64,000 bases of DNA from Basidiobolus meristosporus CBS 931.73 (lineage: Eukaryota; Basidiobolomycota; Basidiobolomycetes; Basidiobolales; Basidiobolaceae): NCBI GenBank assembly GCA_002104905.1, contig MCFE01000168.1:1-64000 (forward strand). Direction: 5' to 3'. The number at the start of each line of letters is the position of its first letter. The stretch's first letter is position 1. This document shows, one piece after another, positions 1-10,323 of the stretch. The position numbers were made by a program, and so were the translations under genes. The notes under the pieces are model-generated. The model saw only the letters and a list, made by a program, of their open reading frames with translations, had not been told where the DNA came from and ran no database searches.

Positions 1-461
1 TTTGAATTCAGGCTACAAGCGCCATTGATAAACGGTCAGCGAGGTTTCCCCGCTTGCCTTAGCTCAGTGAAAGTACCCCGGCAGCAATCTGGCTGCACAC
101 TTCTGTGTTAATATCTTATTGAACTAGAAGTATACCCTTAATTTTCCTCGATTCTCCATAGTTTTGGCTGTAATATTGACCCTAATATTAATAATCTTTG
201 TATTTTCCCCCAATTGCACTGAATGAAATATCTCATATCCATACAAAGACAAGGAGCAAAGTGTGGTTCTGAGTGCGATATAGTGGAATGTTTATTTCCT
301 GAAACACAGAATAGATGGTAGACAAATGAATAATGCAACTAATACGTTAAGGAGTTTGTTTGTGTGTGGACCAACATGTTGAACGAAGGCTAATGTACAG
401 TCATCAAGGTAAAACAAGCCTTGGAATATGGTAAGGACGGCGAGCAAGTGGGCGAAGATGT
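1..461. other. Intergenic, no gene seen
   Basis: The left edge of the window is AT-rich. I see no convincing coding frame and no tRNA-like T-arm. It would hold the 3' flank of the small minus-strand gene that ends at 462. Confidence 0.5.
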
Positions 462-686
462 TTAGCGGAACTTGGCTTTTTCAGCCTCGCTCTTTAGGTT
501 CTCTTTGAAGGTTTGGGCAAAGGTGTTGGCTCTCTTGGAGGCGTCAGCAACGAAAGGGACGCCCTTTTGTGAGATGTTGGTGACGTGCTCGTGAGTTTTG
601 GCGGCAAGACGCTGGAAACCAGCATTTTGGACCAGCTTCTCGGTGATGAATTGGTTAGCCCAGTAGTTGATGAGTTTGCCGAACAT
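462..686 (-). CDS. Small hypothetical protein, 74 aa
   Basis: This is a single-exon frame of 74 residues that starts at ATG 684-686 and stops with TAA at 462-464. The protein is basic and helical in character. It has an amphipathic N-terminal half with aromatic residues (starting MFGKLINYWANQF), then a charged Lys/Glu-rich C-terminus (NLKSEAEKAKFR). There is no signal peptide or clear membrane span. I do not recognise the family. Regular composition and a clean Met start make it more credible than the overlapping frames. The N-terminus could suit a small mitochondrial or membrane-associated protein, but that is a guess. Confidence 0.6.
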   Translation of the reverse strand: MFGKLINYWANQFITEKLVQNAGFQRLAAKTHEHVTNISQKGVPFVADASKRANTFAQTFKENLKSEAEKAKFR

Positions 687-1246
687 GCTTGCGTTAGATT
701 TTCAAGAGTTAGAAAACGAAGAAACAAAATTTGAGTTACTCCCGATTTTATATGATACTGGGCCCATCCCCCAAGAGAATTTTCGAGATGGATCTCCGCA
801 GCCGCTGCGCTGATGCCTTTTTTGTGACCCTGTTATAGCATCCAAAGGAGCATTAGAATTTGATTTGTGAGTAACTGCCGACTCAAGGAAACTCCATCCA
901 ATGAGCTTGATCCCGCCCTCCTTCATACCCCAATCTTCTGATTGTTTCATATCGATTTCGCGCTTTCATACTGTTTCCCATTAGTTTCCCCAGTTTGTAG
1001 GAAATTAATATGGTAATGCTGGGTGTTCCCTAGACCAGAATTGACGGGATTGCGGAGAAAAATTGGACGGATTGTGGTGGACAAAGCAATGAACATCTTA
1101 ATAGTTGGACTTCACTGTCAACAGGATGCACAGTAAAGCATTGATCTATTGGTTGCATGTTTCTCAAACAAACGTACTGGCATCTCCTGAATGGATTCGT
1201 TATATAATCCATTGAGAAGGAGCGGCTGACTGACTTTTCCGTTCTA
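687..1246. other. Divergent intergenic region
   Basis: This is the shared upstream region between the minus-strand 74-residue gene and the plus-strand syntaxin gene. Several CCAAT/ATTGG-like tetramers are present, but no feature is clear enough to name. The frames inside lack coding character. Confidence 0.45.
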
Positions 1247-2453
1247 ATGTCCTTCTATGAGCTGTCTGCTACGGTGGACATACTAGAGTCAGACGAGATT
1301 TCTGACTGCGTACTGAACACTAGCACCCCAGGTAATTCCATGAGCGGTTCCGCGGTCAAACATGTGTACTAATCTGGTACTGTAGATACTGCCACGCGGC
1401 AGTACGACGATTTACTCCAGTCACTGACCCATCGATTGCACACCATATCCGGAAATGTTGCATCGATACGGAAGCAGATTGGTATTTTGGGTACCAAGCA
1501 AGAGAAGAGCAACACACGGGAAGAAATGTAACACCCACAGCCTATATCTTCATGCTTAGCCGAGACTAACTGTCTTTCAGAAATTCTCAAGTTAAAGTCA
1601 CCAGGGAGGTGGTCACGTGGGTCAACGCTGACCTCAAGAAATTGGGAGGGCTCGATTGCAGTCAGGAGAGGGAGGGGGTGCGGGTATGACATCACTGTGC
1701 TTTTCACAACAACGGACTTCCTAATGTAGCCAATGGCCAATTATCTAGCGCCAGAGAAAATCGGAATATCAGAAACTTGTAAAGGATTTCCAGCTTGTGC
1801 TCAAGCAGTTTCAGAATGTTCAGCGCATATCAATCGACAAGACGAGAGACTACGTGACCTCGGTGAAAAGTCAGGATGTCAGAAATGATGAGAGGTAGCT
1901 TGACCTGACCACAATACTGCGGCGCCGTATTAACTTCTCTGGTAGCCTATTACTCTACGAAGAAAGCCAGGAAGTTGAAGTGCCGTTGCTGAATCTATCT
2001 TCGACTAGGTAGCTATGTCCCAGAAGCGCACAAATTGTATCTTTGCTAACGGCTCGCATATAGGTATGAACAGCAGATCCTGTCTAGCGAGCTGGAATGG
2101 CACGAGTCTTTGGTCCATGAGCGTGAAGCAGAGATACGTGAGATAGAAAGAGGCATCGTTGAGCTGAACGAGATATTCCATGACCTTGGCAATATTGTAC
2201 ATACGCAGCAATCCCAATTAGGTACAGTGGCCCATGGACACTTCATATTGGTGCTAGTTGAGTAATACTATTTCACCGCACTCCAGATAACATAGAGCAT
2301 AACGTCACCCTCATGTCGATGAACATATCATATGCAAATGACGAACTCTCGAAAGCCAACCGGTTCGCTCGCAAGAGAAAGAGCTGTTTATCCAGTGTGC
2401 TTATCGCGCTATTCGTAATGTTTATGCTGTTACTTTTGATTGCCATGGTTTGA
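1247..2453 (+). CDS. Syntaxin, Pep12/syntaxin-7-like Qa-SNARE
   Basis: I assembled this from seven exons with GT...AG introns that all keep frame. Donors lie near 1332, 1528, 1685, 1890, 2008 and 2221. The start ATG is 1247-1249 and the stop TGA is 2451-2453. The N-terminal part resembles a syntaxin Habc bundle (RQYDDLLQSLTHRL, then QRKSEYQKLVKDFQ). A SNARE helix follows, opening REAEIREIERGIVELNEIF, with the central layer glutamine expected at HTQQSQLDNIE. A short basic stretch (RFARKRKS) precedes a C-terminal membrane anchor (VLIALFVMFMLLLLIAMV). This is the layout of endosomal/vacuolar Qa-SNAREs, which drive fusion of vesicles with endosome or vacuole. Assignment to the Pep12 branch rather than Vam3 is uncertain. 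Confidence 0.85.
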
Positions 2454-2610
2454 ACGAGTGAGCTAAATAAACCAAACTCCAGCCTCCCATCTGAATATCG
2501 GTGGAGCCCATGCACTGGTCGATGGTAGTTAGTCATTAGTGCGACAACCAAGGAAGCCTCACGTTTATTATTGTTCATGTAGGTTCTTCTAGTGTAGTGG
2601 GGTAGGAATA

Positions 2611-4111
2611 CTATTTATACGGGTTAAAGCGGGATGAGCCGGCAGTGACCTACACACATTCTGATTAGCGCAAAATCCTGGTTCAGTGATTAGAGCAAGA
2701 AAGTACCTTGGCAACTGAAGGCGACTGCTTGGCAGAAAGTGAGTTCATGGCGTTGTTTCCACTGGGATCCCAGTAACAAAGTTTAGCATCCTCTCCTCCA
2801 GAAATCATGGTTCCAGACTAGAATGAAAAGCAGAATCAGAGTCTCGATCCTCGGGATTGGGGTTGGTCTACGGTCCACTTACGGTGATATCCCAGTATAC
2901 ACTTCGGACTATATCGGTGTGGCCACCGCTCAGTACATCACACAATTGAAGAGAGTCCGAGTTGACGTGGAAAATTCCCATATCTCCGCTGATAGAGAAT
3001 CAGGTTAGCTGGTTCGAATTCGGGTGGTTCATGCGGTCCTAACTTACTCTATTGTGCCACCAAGTAGGTACAGTCTTTGAGTAGCGCTATCGTAATGGCA
3101 ATCAATAGCGTAGTTCATTGGGAATTGCTGCTCCACGGCTTGTCGAGTGTCGCCAAAGTTAGCCAGAGTCTCACCCTGGTGGAAAAGAGTTAGTATCATC
3201 CATAAGCTCCACCTCAGACATGAAGCTACCTCATGATTCCAGAGGGAGAAAGTCTCCATATGATTTAGACAATAGATGTACTCGAAAGATGGCCCGAAAA
3301 ATCCGATCTTGGATACAGATGAGCCGGTATTAGCCACGGCCAACAAGGCATCGTCTTCGTTGATCGAAATGTCATAGGTGCATATGAGCCCATCCACTGC
3401 ACCGCTGGTTAATCTTTTCGGGTCGTTTGGATGAAAGCGAACCTGATATGGTGTTTCCAAGCGTGTTATGACATTGAAGCCAAAAGATACAGCGTAAGTC
3501 TTACCTGGGTAATATCGTCATTATGGGATTCGAAAAATTCAGTTACGCAATTGTTTGCGCGAACGTCCCTACAAGCAAATTCAGGTCAGCATTCTTTGAC
3601 ACTATATGCCGACGTTAACCAAGAAGCTCCCACCAGAATAATATCTTGGCGTCGTCGTCAAGCTCGGTTCCGGCGGCAAGAGCAGTGTCGTCCGAGTTGA
3701 AATCAAAGCTAAGCAGCGCTTCATTTTTGCTTGCTAAAGTCGGGGCTGTAAGTATGTGTGGCGCTAAAGTATGGCTCTTCAGCAATTACCCTTGAAAACC
3801 TGTGCCGGGCCATTGTTGTTTCTCAAATCCCATACTGCAACTGAGCCGTCTTTGGAGGAAGAGACCAAAATATTTTCTTGTTTGTATTTTATTTCGGTCA
3901 CGTTGTCTCTGTGGAATTGGAGAGTGTTCAGGATGCTCAACTTTTCTCTGTCGTAGGTTTTAATTTGATGGTTGGAGGCAGACACGGCAAAGTGTGAGGA
4001 ATTGGCCGAGCTTGTCACATCAAAGATATAACTTTGGTCGAGGGAAAAGAGAGTAGATCTCTTCAGCCATAGCTGTGGAAACAAGCTGAAACTCGGCTTG
4101 GTCAGCACCAT
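2611..4111 (-). CDS. WD-repeat protein, WDR89-like
   Basis: This minus-strand multi-exon gene starts at 4111 (MVLTKPSFS...) and stops with TAG at 2611-2613. Exon 1 carries a first WD unit ending SSSKDGSVAVWDLR. Later exons contribute DSDDTALAAG-like, ESHNDDITQ, VRFHPNDPKRLTSGAVDGL, SGGHTDIVRSVYWD and SGGEDAKLCYWDPS segments. The short last exon gives a basic C-terminus (SRFNPYK). The sequence of WD units and the FHPNDP...GLICTYD block match WDR89, a conserved nuclear beta-propeller protein of poorly defined function. Intron junctions were read by eye and are in frame. The gene is divergent from the EF-hand gene at 4506 and convergent with the syntaxin gene. Confidence 0.8.
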
Positions 4112-4505
4112 GTTTAACTATCAAGTCTATAGCCACAAGTCGAGCCTATATCCAAAGATTGGAACTACTTAATACAGATACATCGAAGAATCATGACCGA
4201 GGATTAAAAAAAAAATACTTGAAAAAATTGACGATCTGTTCGTGCAGACAGGCATCCTCATTTTATGGGTTATAGCCAACCAAGCTCAATAAGCCATCTA
4301 ACCTCATTTTACGGATCAATGTTAGGAGTGAGCCCCTTGGGTGGGAACCTGGTTAATTATTAGGTGGATTTGAAACCATCATGTAGCATAAAACGTAATC
4401 AACTCTGAGCTAACAGCAATATAGAGGGTGGCTTAGGGGCAATACCATACCAAACCTCCATTTTCTCTTTGGCTTTATTAGTAGGAAGTTAATACAAGAA
4501 GCAGA
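4112..4505. other. Divergent promoter region
   Basis: This separates WDR89 (minus) from the EF-hand gene (plus). It contains an A-tract at about 4206-4216. No other regulatory element is clear. Confidence 0.45.
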
Positions 4506-5059
4506 ATGAAACTCAATGTGGCGTTACTCTTAGCGTTGTGTGTAAGACCCATTCAGGGAAAATTCGACCCTGAGGATGACCATAGCAACTATGGTGATAT
4601 GGAAAAGGCGCGGTCGTAAGTATCATTCTCTTATACCACCTCTCTCAACTGAAGCAATCTCCGGCGCAGCCAACGATTCACCATGCTTTGCCGCAGATTT
4701 GTCAAGTCGTTCCTGTCCCAAAAGAAGTTGAAGGACCCACTGGAGGTGAACGAGGCGGATACCCCGTATTTTCTCTTCAACGTTTACGATACAGATGGGG
4801 ACGGCTATCTGGACGGGAATGAGCTACGCAATGGCTTCAAGGAGTTTGAGGAAAAGACGAATGGAAAGGCCCACCAATCGTTAAAGGCGTTAAATGAATA
4901 TGTCGACCATGTATTGGGAGAGGACGATGTTGATGGCGAGTAAGTTTCCTATGTTTCCACCAGGTTCTGTTGGTACATGCTAAACACAGTCACTTTCCAA
5001 GCGGAAAAATCTCGATGGAGGAATACCTGGCAAGTCAAGAATATCACGAGTCTGATTAA
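4506..5059 (+). CDS. Secreted EF-hand protein, MCFD2-like
   Basis: Three exons (4506-4615, 4670-4939, 5002-5059) join in frame to give 145 residues, almost the size of metazoan MCFD2. Residues 1-19 form a signal peptide (MKLNVALLLALCVRPIQG). Two canonical EF-hand loops follow: DTDGDGYLDGNE and, across the second intron, DVDGDGKISMEE. The protein ends EYHESD, with no KDEL signal. MCFD2 is a calcium-binding cofactor of the ERGIC-53 lectin in ER-to-Golgi cargo export. The signal peptide, length and C-terminal EF-hand pair fit that family. Other small secreted EF-hand proteins cannot be excluded. Confidence 0.8.
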
Positions 5060-5257
5060 AGGCGGTCGGAAGAGATTTCTAATAAAATGGATTAGCATCA
5101 TTCATAGCACTTCAAATATATATGTTGGATTTGATTTGAACATAGTTATGATCAGCAACAAGCCATGCCAAAAAGAAAAAAAAATTAACCGCATTCTTTT
5201 TTATCCAAGGTAGGCGATGGATATCTAGGACTCCTGCTTCGCTTTATTATCAGCAAA

Positions 5258-5773
5258 ATGTCACAGAAACTGTCCAAAAAGGCCTTGGATGGGCTTCTGC
5301 GAGATCTCAATGGAAACCCTGCCCGTAAAGAAGTAAAGAAAGTGAAGAAGTCGAATAAGCTGCCTGATACCAAGAAAGGGTTGAGAAAATTCAAACTTGC
5401 CCAACTGCTTCAATCGAAGAAAAAAGTGACGAAGTCTCTCGCTAATCCACTTGGTACGTGCTTGCATATTTACCTTTGGGGGATATGAATTGCTGACTTC
5501 TTTCGATCGCCTACTAGACGAACTCCGTAGCGAAAAGAAACTTCAGGAGGAGATTTACAAAAAGAATTTGGAGTACTTCACGAGCACCGCCAGAACTAGC
5601 TCTTCCGAGAAGGAACTCAAGAGACAGGTATCTATCAAGGTTCAGTGTTTGGGCGGTGAATGTGTTTCGTTAAAATGGCCCCTGTTTAGGTTCTTGAGCG
5701 TATGAGAGCTTCCGAACTACCCAAGGAAACGCAAAAACAAATCGATTCTGATGACGACGATCTCTATGAATAG
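5258..5773 (+). CDS. Small basic nuclear-type protein
   Basis: Three exons join in frame: start ATG 5258; introns at about 5454-5517 and 5628-5690; stop TAG 5771-5773. The predicted protein is about 129 residues. It opens MSQKLSKKALDGLLRDL, continues with a strongly Lys-rich middle (KEVKKVKKSNKLPDTKKGLRK) and ends in an acidic tail (IDSDDDDLYE). This basic-middle, acidic-end composition is common in nucleolar ribosome-biogenesis proteins. It has weak general likeness to Rrt14-type proteins, which I do not regard as proof. Function unknown. Confidence 0.7.
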
Positions 5774-6003
5774 ACTCCCCACCATGCACCATATATCAAT
5801 AGAACGTTCTCTTAATTATCCATCAAACGAGCCGTTACGGATGCTCAACCTTTTTGTCAAATAAAGCCACTTAAACTCTGTCGCCTATGAAGGATGATTT
5901 CTATTTATTTGCAGTATCTAATCATGGAAAGAATGCCGAGTTGGCGTTGGTGAAAAAGATGCACCACTCAGAAGTCGGTTGTTGGAGTGTCTACAAAGGG
6001 CGG

Positions 6004-7849
6004 CTATTTAGTGGAAATGCTTGGTGGGAGCGCAGCCAGTCTTACACTACCTTTTCTGGACTGAATGGTGTTGTTGACCATCCGATTCACGAATTCATCA
6101 AACGCCTCGACATACTCTTTCAAGGCAGTCTTCTTATAGTCTGTTACGGCTTGTTAAAAAGAGTTACAGCTAAACGGCAGCCAATCAATCACCATACCTG
6201 GAATCTTCCGCTCGTTATCTTGCACAGGGTTTAGTTGATCATAATCATTGATTTCTTGTATCAGTTGGGTGACAGTAGGGACTTCCAGTGGATTGAATTC
6301 CTCACAAGTACTGGGGTCGATGGGCACGCATACACGCCCTAATAGGTGTTAGCGATGTTCATGTGTATGAGTGGTGCTCAGATGGTGGTCACCTGTTTTT
6401 GGATGCACGCAGAAGGGGCTCTTCAACAAGTGATTCAGTTGAATGGATACATTTCCATCCAGTCTTGGGTAGCAGTACTGGAAAATGATGTCACGCTTAG
6501 CTAACTCCATTCCCTTGACCTTCTGCTTTGGTTTCTACAAGGGTGGTCATGCATGTATTAGCTAAGAAAACTCGCCAACAGGCTATCGCGGTTACCTTTG
6601 TATTACAGGCTGCTTCGATTTCTCTGGACAGATCATCCCAGCGTTCGGTGGATGGACGACCTGGGTTGTCTTGCCATTTCTGTGATAATTCATTACGTAC
6701 ACCTAGGTGCCAGTCAACAACTGCCAATGTAACGGTCCGATGGAAGTAGGTGTACCTTCGTCAGGGATGAGAGCCAGCACCTTCGAGTAATGCTCCTTTT
6801 CGCGGAGAACGTCTTGCTCTCTCAAAATCAAGCGAGGAAAGCTTTCTTTCAAGATGTCCAGGGACGCACTAATCACCCACATCAATGGTTTGCGACTGAT
6901 TTGAATCGGTTCATGGATACTTACACAAGCGCAGGATGCAAAGTCCCTGGTAAATTGACCTTTTTCGTTTGCTGGACGCCACCCTAGTTAATCCAAGCAA
7001 ATCAACGATCTACTCCCCAACACTAGCACACATGTCTCGTTAGGTACCTTGATCACTTCAATAAAACCTACGATGGCCTTGCGCCCTTCGTTGGTAAGCT
7101 TTCGTGCTCGTTCATCGCATACCCAGCAATGGACACCACGACGACCACTGTAAACCCATAGTCGATTCTCGAACCCAAAATCCTCTATACTTCAGGGTTA
7201 GCAAATAACTAACTATGGGTGTGCAACAACAAGAGAGTACCATATAATACCCGGTCTACGACCTTGATGGCAATGGTCATGAATTCCCAGCATTTCAAGC
7301 AAATATCTCCTCCCCTATAAAGCTCTGTTAGCATGAGGGGCCGAGGTGAAAGCAACAAAATACGTACGAGCAGCATGTACGAATCTCATCATAGTCAGTC
7401 ATATCTATATCAAACACTAGCTCCTTTTCGATAGGCTGGAAGGCTCCAGGCTTTATGGCTTTCTTGTCTTTGGGCTAAATACGAGAAAATTAGCAAAAGG
7501 TCCTGCATTTCTCACTCTGCTTTGGCTAAACTGACCTTTGCGGTATATACTGCCCCGATATCTATCTTTGAAGGGCAAAGCCTGAGCAGCTCCTCTTTGA
7601 ATTCTTTCCCGTCTTTAAAGGACAAATAACGAATATATGTATCATTTCCCAAAGTGAAACTAAACTCGCGGTTTGTGAAGGACTTCGTGGGAGCTGGAAG
7701 AAACGTTACGAGTTAATCGGGTGTCTTTTGCTTGATTTTAGTCCAGATATCTTACCATTATCATAGGTTAACCAACGAAAACATGACTTGTGTGGAAACA
7801 ATCTTTGGTAAAACTGGCGAAGTAGTATGGGGAGATTTCCTTCTTCCAT
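6004..7849 (-). CDS. PRI1: DNA primase small catalytic subunit
   Basis: This is a minus-strand gene of about nine or ten exons. The start is [19 protein letters not shown] at 7849 and the stop is TAG at 6004-6006. Family landmarks appear in order: the N-terminal [18 protein letters not shown] block; the catalytic DxD-containing [15 protein letters not shown]; the zinc-site cysteines in [13 protein letters not shown]; the [15 protein letters not shown] basic motif; and [20 protein letters not shown] near the C-terminus. In the polymerase alpha-primase complex this subunit makes the RNA primers that start replication in the nucleus. Introns are short and junctions were read by eye, so exact exon ends are approximate. 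The last exon ends [11 protein letters not shown]. Confidence 0.9.
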
Positions 7850-8135
7850 GTTTTATGTGCTGCACAAAGTATATGGAATTGTATGTTTGCAAAGTGCCGT
7901 TTGGGAACTAGTATTCAAGTATCAAAATATCATTATGCTAGTTGTTTATTGTTTTGATGGTCCATCTTCCATGTTGTCTCGATCCAGAATATAGGAATCC
8001 TACGAGTTCCGTAATAGTTCATTATAGAGGGAACCATCAACAGGAATTATTCTTAATCACAGTGCTTTCTATCCCATAGATGCCTTCACTTTTGACGACT
8101 GGTGGATTTTGAAGTGTTTGTGGGGACTTTAGTAT

Positions 8136-8767
8136 TTATTGAGTTGTTTCGTTTGAGGTATTCACTTCCTGCTTTGGTGGATTGCTAGTGTCGTTGCTGT
8201 CTACACTAGTACTCTCTAATTTGGGTTTTTTATCCTTGGTTTGTTGGTTCTTTTTCCGTTTTTGACGTTTGGCACGGTTCTTGGCGGTTTTTTCGTCTGC
8301 CTTTTGCTGAAGCTCTTCGCGTTTCTGATCGAACTCTATTTGATCTTGTTCCTAGATGGAATGGCATAAATGTGGGAGTTCTCTATTGTAAAGTGAAATA
8401 ACGCCTTTACCGCCTTCATTTCTTCCTCCATAATTTTGGTACGCGCGTATTCACGGCGTCGGTGAGCTCTATAGATGTGAAATTCTCCACTACCCGCACC
8501 AGCACTGGAACCTTAAATATGAACCGAGAAGATTCATTATTTTGACTGGCATTCGAGTAACAGGAGTGCTTATTTCGTACCTGGAACATTGCGAACGATC
8601 TCTTTTGGCGGCTTGAGTGTTTTCTGCTTTAGCTCTGGAATAACAACTGGTTTATCTATGCGTTCTAATAGCTTATCCAACTGCCTTTTCTGTAAGTCGT
8701 AAGGAGTTAGATTGTGCTTTTTTTGAGTCTCTCCTTCGTCGGAATGGTTTGGAGAATCTAGTGGCAT
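8136..8767 (-). CDS. PRKRIP1-like (DUF1168) spliceosomal protein
   Basis: Three exons on the minus strand. I take the start at ATG 8765-8767 (MPLDSPNHSDEGE). The frame stays open a little further upstream but without another ATG. The stop is TAA 8136-8138. The conserved core is KPPKEIVRNVPG, then a Gly/Ser hinge (SAGAGSGEFHIYRAHRRREY) and a long Arg/Lys/Glu-rich helix (KIMEEEMK...EQDQIEFDQKREELQQKADEKTAKNRAKRQKRKKK). This is the pattern of PRKRIP1/DUF1168 proteins, whose human member is a structural helix of catalytic spliceosomes. The C-terminal tail is Ser/Thr/Asn-rich. The identification rests on the core motif and helix. Confidence 0.82.
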
Positions 8768-9028
8768 GTGTCTACAAGGAATAGGTAGGAAGATTATTTT
8801 CACAAGAACAGTGCATGTTATATATATAGGTCGATACGATGAAGGATGAATGGTTCGTCAGATCACATATCCGCAACCCTTACATACTATTCCAGAACAC
8901 CAAAACCAGAATAGCCTGATGCTGACTACCTCTTAATAAAATATATGTTTATTTGTGAGTATCTGCAGATAAATCAATCATCACCAGTGATTTACAAAGA
9001 CTGATGTCAACATCAGTGGCAAGGGTTA

Positions 9029-9679
9029 CTAATTGTGCCAGATAAAGCTCACCCCATTTCCTGGTTTGAAGGTGGCATATTTCTTGATGTAAGGCCCTCC
9101 ATTGTAGTTGTAGTTACTTGTGTACACATTTCCATTGGCCTCAATCCTTTCAACAACAGCGACGTGTCCGGGACTGCCAGTTCCTTGAACTCCAGGCTGT
9201 ATTACTATAATACTAGGCTGCTTTGGTGTACCTGATACTGACCAACCAGGGGTGCTTTGTGCTTTGCTGGCCCAGACGCGAGCATCACCCCACCATTCAA
9301 TATGATGGCCAGTAAGCTGTGCATAGCGGGCATCAGCCCAGTCAGTACATTGACCATTTTTGAAGCGGAACTCCAGAGGCCCATTGGGTTGGGTGGTATA
9401 GCCGTTGTCGTTATCTGAGCTGTCGTTTCCATTCCCACCATAGCTATTATTTTGTTTAGAGTTTCGGTTCCCCTTTCTTGAGTTCTTGTTGTAGCTTGGT
9501 TTGTAGTTCTGGTTGGAATTCTGTGGATTGTAGCCCCAGGAATTCTTATAGGAATAGTACCGTGGCGCCAACTTGGGTTCCTCTTGTTGGATCTGACTCC
9601 CAGCGTCAGATATGCTGACCGGCAAGGCCCGAACCAATGCAACAGCGATCAAAAAGTATAGAACAGCGAATTTGTACAT
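9029..9679 (-). CDS. Secreted CHAP-domain protein 1 (predicted cell-wall hydrolase)
   Basis: This is a single-exon gene for 216 residues. A signal peptide covers about residues 1-19 (MYKFAVLYFLIAVALVRALP). Residues 35-100 form an Asn/Ser/Tyr/Gly-rich low-complexity linker. A CHAP domain fills 102-216, with catalytic Cys111 in NGQCTDWADARYAQL and His172 in SPGHVAVVERI. The SNYNYNGGPY strand probably carries the polar third residue. CHAP domains are papain-like amidases or endopeptidases that cut bacterial peptidoglycan. They are abundant in bacteria and phages but scarce in eukaryotes, so horizontal origin is likely. The absence of introns agrees with that. A palindromic TATA element (CTTATATAAG, 9735-9744) lies about 56 bp upstream. 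A paralogue lies at 12814-13536. Confidence 0.88.
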   Translation of the reverse strand: MYKFAVLYFLIAVALVRALPVSISDAGSQIQQEEPKLAPRYYSYKNSWGYNPQNSNQNYKPSYNKNSRKGNRNSKQNNSYGGNGNDSSDNDNGYTTQPNGPLEFRFKNGQCTDWADARYAQLTGHHIEWWGDARVWASKAQSTPGWSVSGTPKQPSIIVIQPGVQGTGSPGHVAVVERIEANGNVYTSNYNYNGGPYIKKYATFKPGNGVSFIWHN

Positions 9680-10323
9680 GTTTCTTCCACTTTTCCAGAA
9701 AGTTGGTTTGTCCGGACCACATCTGACCAGCTTGCTTATATAAGAATGCTGGTTCTCATACCGTTGTAGCCTAGCCTTTCTAGATGGAATACAGTCTAGG
9801 GAACCTATTTTCGAGAAAAATTAATATGCAGTTACTACTCCAATTAGTAGTATTGCATATTGACAGCTGGGATGGCTGCATGGAAATCGAGTGCTTCTTA
9901 TTTTGCAGTTAATCTCTGCACCGTCCCTTGATTCTACCTAGAAATGCATCTCTCCCTCTGTTCCCTTGAAATGACATGATGTCAAGCACCCTGATAATCT
10001 TAGCTCTGGGATCTACAAGGTTGACGGTAACAGCGAATGGGTACAGCGTAGCCACACGGATGGCAGATAATAGTATTGTTTGTGAAGAATGTGCTATTCT
10101 AGATTAACAAAGCCATCGGAGAAAGAATCAAGACAACGGTTGGCAAGACTGGCGTACTTCTACTCGTTAGGTAACAGTTTCAAACCGGAAATTATCCCAG
10201 GGAAACAACAATGGGTCCACGTGATGTACTCGGAACATCCATATATGTCGTTGGTATGGAGCCTCCAACTGTTGGAGCCACCCCCTAATCCACTTTAACC
10301 TGTTAACCAGCACTAAGCCTTTG
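9680..10323. other. Divergent promoter between CHAP1 and lyase genes
   Basis: The CHAP1 TATA element lies at its left end. The small frame at 10089-10298 has no coding features. No other element is clear. Confidence 0.45.
9735..9744 (-). promoter_or_regulatory. TATA box of CHAP1
   Basis: The self-complementary CTTATATAAG sits 56-65 bp upstream of the CHAP1 start codon. CHAP2 has a TATATAG at a similar distance, so both genes probably have focused, inducible promoters. Confidence 0.55.

Noticed and set aside
2823-3700. Plus-strand frames of 61-89 codons
   Set aside because: They lie antisense to WDR89 exons, whose minus-strand translation is clearly a beta-propeller.
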